A stretch of DNA of 6,834 nucleotides, from contig DASPGR010000316.1 in assembly GCA_035620515.1 (NCBI GenBank), positions 1-6,834 on the forward strand, read 5' to 3'. A program made the position numbers and the translations under genes. This DNA comes from SG8-41 sp035620515. GTDB taxonomy: Bacteria > Pseudomonadota > Gammaproteobacteria > Burkholderiales > SG8-41. Below the pieces are notes generated by a model. It saw nothing but the letters and a program-made list of their open reading frames with translations, had not been told where the DNA came from and searched no databases. Positions 5,748 to 6,834 of the stretch are shown here, one piece after another (positions within the stretch are counted from its first letter, which is position 1; every line of letters begins with the position of its first letter).

Positions 5748-5776
5748 TTGTCCCGCCGCGCGTGAAGTAGTAAATT
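5748..5776 (+). promoter_or_regulatory. candidate promoter of the TauD-family gene
   Basis: TTGTCC (5748-5753) and TAAATT (5771-5776) each match the sigma-70 consensus at four of six positions, with the ideal 17-base spacer. Transcription would start near 5783, leaving a leader of about 54 bases. A partly palindromic stretch centred on AAGGCCTT (5791-5798) lies just downstream and could be an operator. Confidence 0.45.
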
Positions 5777-5836
5777 TGCATCCGTAAACAAAGGCCTTCC
5801 GTTTCTCGGGATTTTTCAGCCAGGGAGCCATCCCGC

Positions 5837-6834
5837 ATGGCAGCAGCGCGACGCGACATCATCACCGGGCCGAGCGCCTGGATCGGGCCTGAGATCCAGC
5901 ACGACGGCGCCTGGATCCATCCTTTGGATGCAGCGGCGGTGAAGGAGATCGAGGCGGCGCTCCATCACGTCAAGCGGATCGGGGCGCGGATTCCATTCGC
6001 GGCGGAGGCCTTTCCGCTGCCGCGCTTTGCTGCACAGCTCGACCGCCTGCTCGACGAGATCGAAAACGGGCGCGGTTTCGTCCTGGTGCGCGGCATTCCG
6101 CGCGCTCGCTACACCGATGCGGATTGCGAGCTCATCTACTGGGGCATCGGCGCGCACCTGGGCACGCCTGTCTCGCAAAACGCGCGCGCGCACCTGCTCG
6201 GTCACGTGCGCGACGAAGGCCGTATCCAGGCCGATCCGAACGCGCGTGCCTACCAGACGAACGAGCGCATGGATTTCCACACCGACATGCTGCCGGTGGA
6301 CGTGCTGGGGCTCTTCTGCCTGCGCACTGCGAAGTCAGGCGGCGCGAGCAAGCTCGTGAGCGCTCTCACCGTACACAACGTGCTGCGCGAAGAGCGTCCC
6401 GATCTCCTGGAGGCGCTCTACGGCACGTTTCACGTCGACTGGCGCGGCGAGGAGCCGGCCGGTGAGGCGCCCTGGTTCTCGCTGCCCATGTTCAGCGAGC
6501 GCGACGGCCGTGTGACGACGCGGATCAACAGCCTGCCGTATTACGAGTCCGCCGCGCGCCACGGTGCGCAGTACGGTCCCACTCCCGTTCAGCGCGAGGC
6601 GCTTCAGGCCGTTCAGGAGATTGCCAACCGCAACGAGCTGATGCTCAGCATGGATTTCCGGGAAGGCGACATTCAGCTCATCAACAACCACATCCTGCTG
6701 CACGCGCGCGAGGCCTATGAGGATTACCCCGAGCCCGGGCGCGAGCGGCACCTGCTGCGCATGTGGATCGCCGTCTCCGACGAGCGCCGCCGGCCGCTCG
6801 CGGACTCTCTCGCGAGCCGCTACCGCTGGGTGAA
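5837..6834 (+). CDS. TauD/TfdA-family Fe(II)/2-oxoglutarate-dependent dioxygenase (3' end cut by window edge)
   Basis: 332 codons are present with no stop before the right edge; related proteins are about 330-340 residues, so only the last few are probably missing. The enzyme should couple oxidative decarboxylation of 2-oxoglutarate to hydroxylation of an organic substrate in the cytosol. Visible features are RGFVLVRGIP (79-88), YWGIGAHLGTPVSQN (101-115), and the metal-binding HxD motif HTD (His148, Asp150). KSGGASKLVSA (166-176) follows, then a C-terminal core INNHILLHAREAYED holding the distal metal ligand His289. RERHLLR follows, whose Arg304 and Arg308 match the 2-oxoglutarate-binding arginines of TauD by position. 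All catalytic residues appear intact. ATG 5837 follows AGGGAG (5822-5827) at nine bases. It is divergent from the monooxygenase gene across 175 bases, suggesting joint regulation. The substrate is unknown; taurine or 2,4-D should not be assumed. Confidence 0.88.
   Translation, partial: MAAARRDIITGPSAWIGPEIQHDGAWIHPLDAAAVKEIEAALHHVKRIGARIPFAAEAFPLPRFAAQLDRLLDEIENGRGFVLVRGIPRARYTDADCELIYWGIGAHLGTPVSQNARAHLLGHVRDEGRIQADPNARAYQTNERMDFHTDMLPVDVLGLFCLRTAKSGGASKLVSALTVHNVLREERPDLLEALYGTFHVDWRGEEPAGEAPWFSLPMFSERDGRVTTRINSLPYYESAARHGAQYGPTPVQREALQAVQEIANRNELMLSMDFREGDIQLINNHILLHAREAYEDYPEPGRERHLLRMWIAVSDERRRPLADSLASRYRWV

Noticed and set aside
4921..5787. 288-codon plus-strand frame opposite the monooxygenase gene
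   Set aside because: The minus-strand protein has complete family motifs and a good ribosome site; this frame has neither.
1..6834. tRNA, rRNA or riboswitch in the window
   Set aside because: Read by eye, none of the intergenic stretches shows a cloverleaf, CCA end or a riboswitch core that I recognise.

Overview
This is a GC-rich window (roughly 65% by eye) with strong G/C bias at third codon positions. It contains a Bug/TctC-type periplasmic solute-binding protein, a family greatly expanded in Burkholderiales. That, with the other families present, suggests a betaproteobacterium of the Burkholderiales kind; this is inference from gene content, not a phylogenetic result.

Layout. (1) 126-1088 (+): secreted Bug-family substrate-binding protein, closed by a strong intrinsic terminator at 1111-1141. 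(2) 1352-2494 and 2475-4034 (+): an EmrA-like membrane fusion protein and an EmrB-like 14-helix MFS pump. They overlap by 20 bases, and the second gene begins at a TTG with its own Shine-Dalgarno inside the first, so they are translationally linked halves of one efflux system. (3) 4035-4194: a short, AT-rich, dyad-packed regulatory stretch leading to (4) 4195-4407 (+), a 70-residue very basic small protein with no assigned function. (5) 4456-5661 (-): an HpaH/HsaA-like flavin-dependent monooxygenase with an acyl-CoA dehydrogenase fold, convergent with the small gene. (6) 5837 to the right edge (+): a TauD/TfdA-family Fe(II)/2-oxoglutarate dioxygenase, divergent from the monooxygenase and cut off just before its stop. 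No gene-free stretch exceeds 300 bases; the longest is 1089-1351.

How it fits together. The window reads as accessory catabolism and transport: uptake of an organic acid or aromatic compound (Bug protein), export of toxic compounds (EmrAB-like), and two oxygenases sharing a 175-base divergent promoter region. Partners usually needed are absent from the window: TctA/TctB membrane subunits, a TolC-like outer membrane channel, a flavin reductase for the monooxygenase, and any transcription factor.

No clearly new multi-gene system is visible. The most unexplained piece is the block at 4071-4407, where three perfect dyads lie nearly end to end, one of them with LysR-type operator geometry, directly upstream of a good -10 hexamer and the small basic protein gene.
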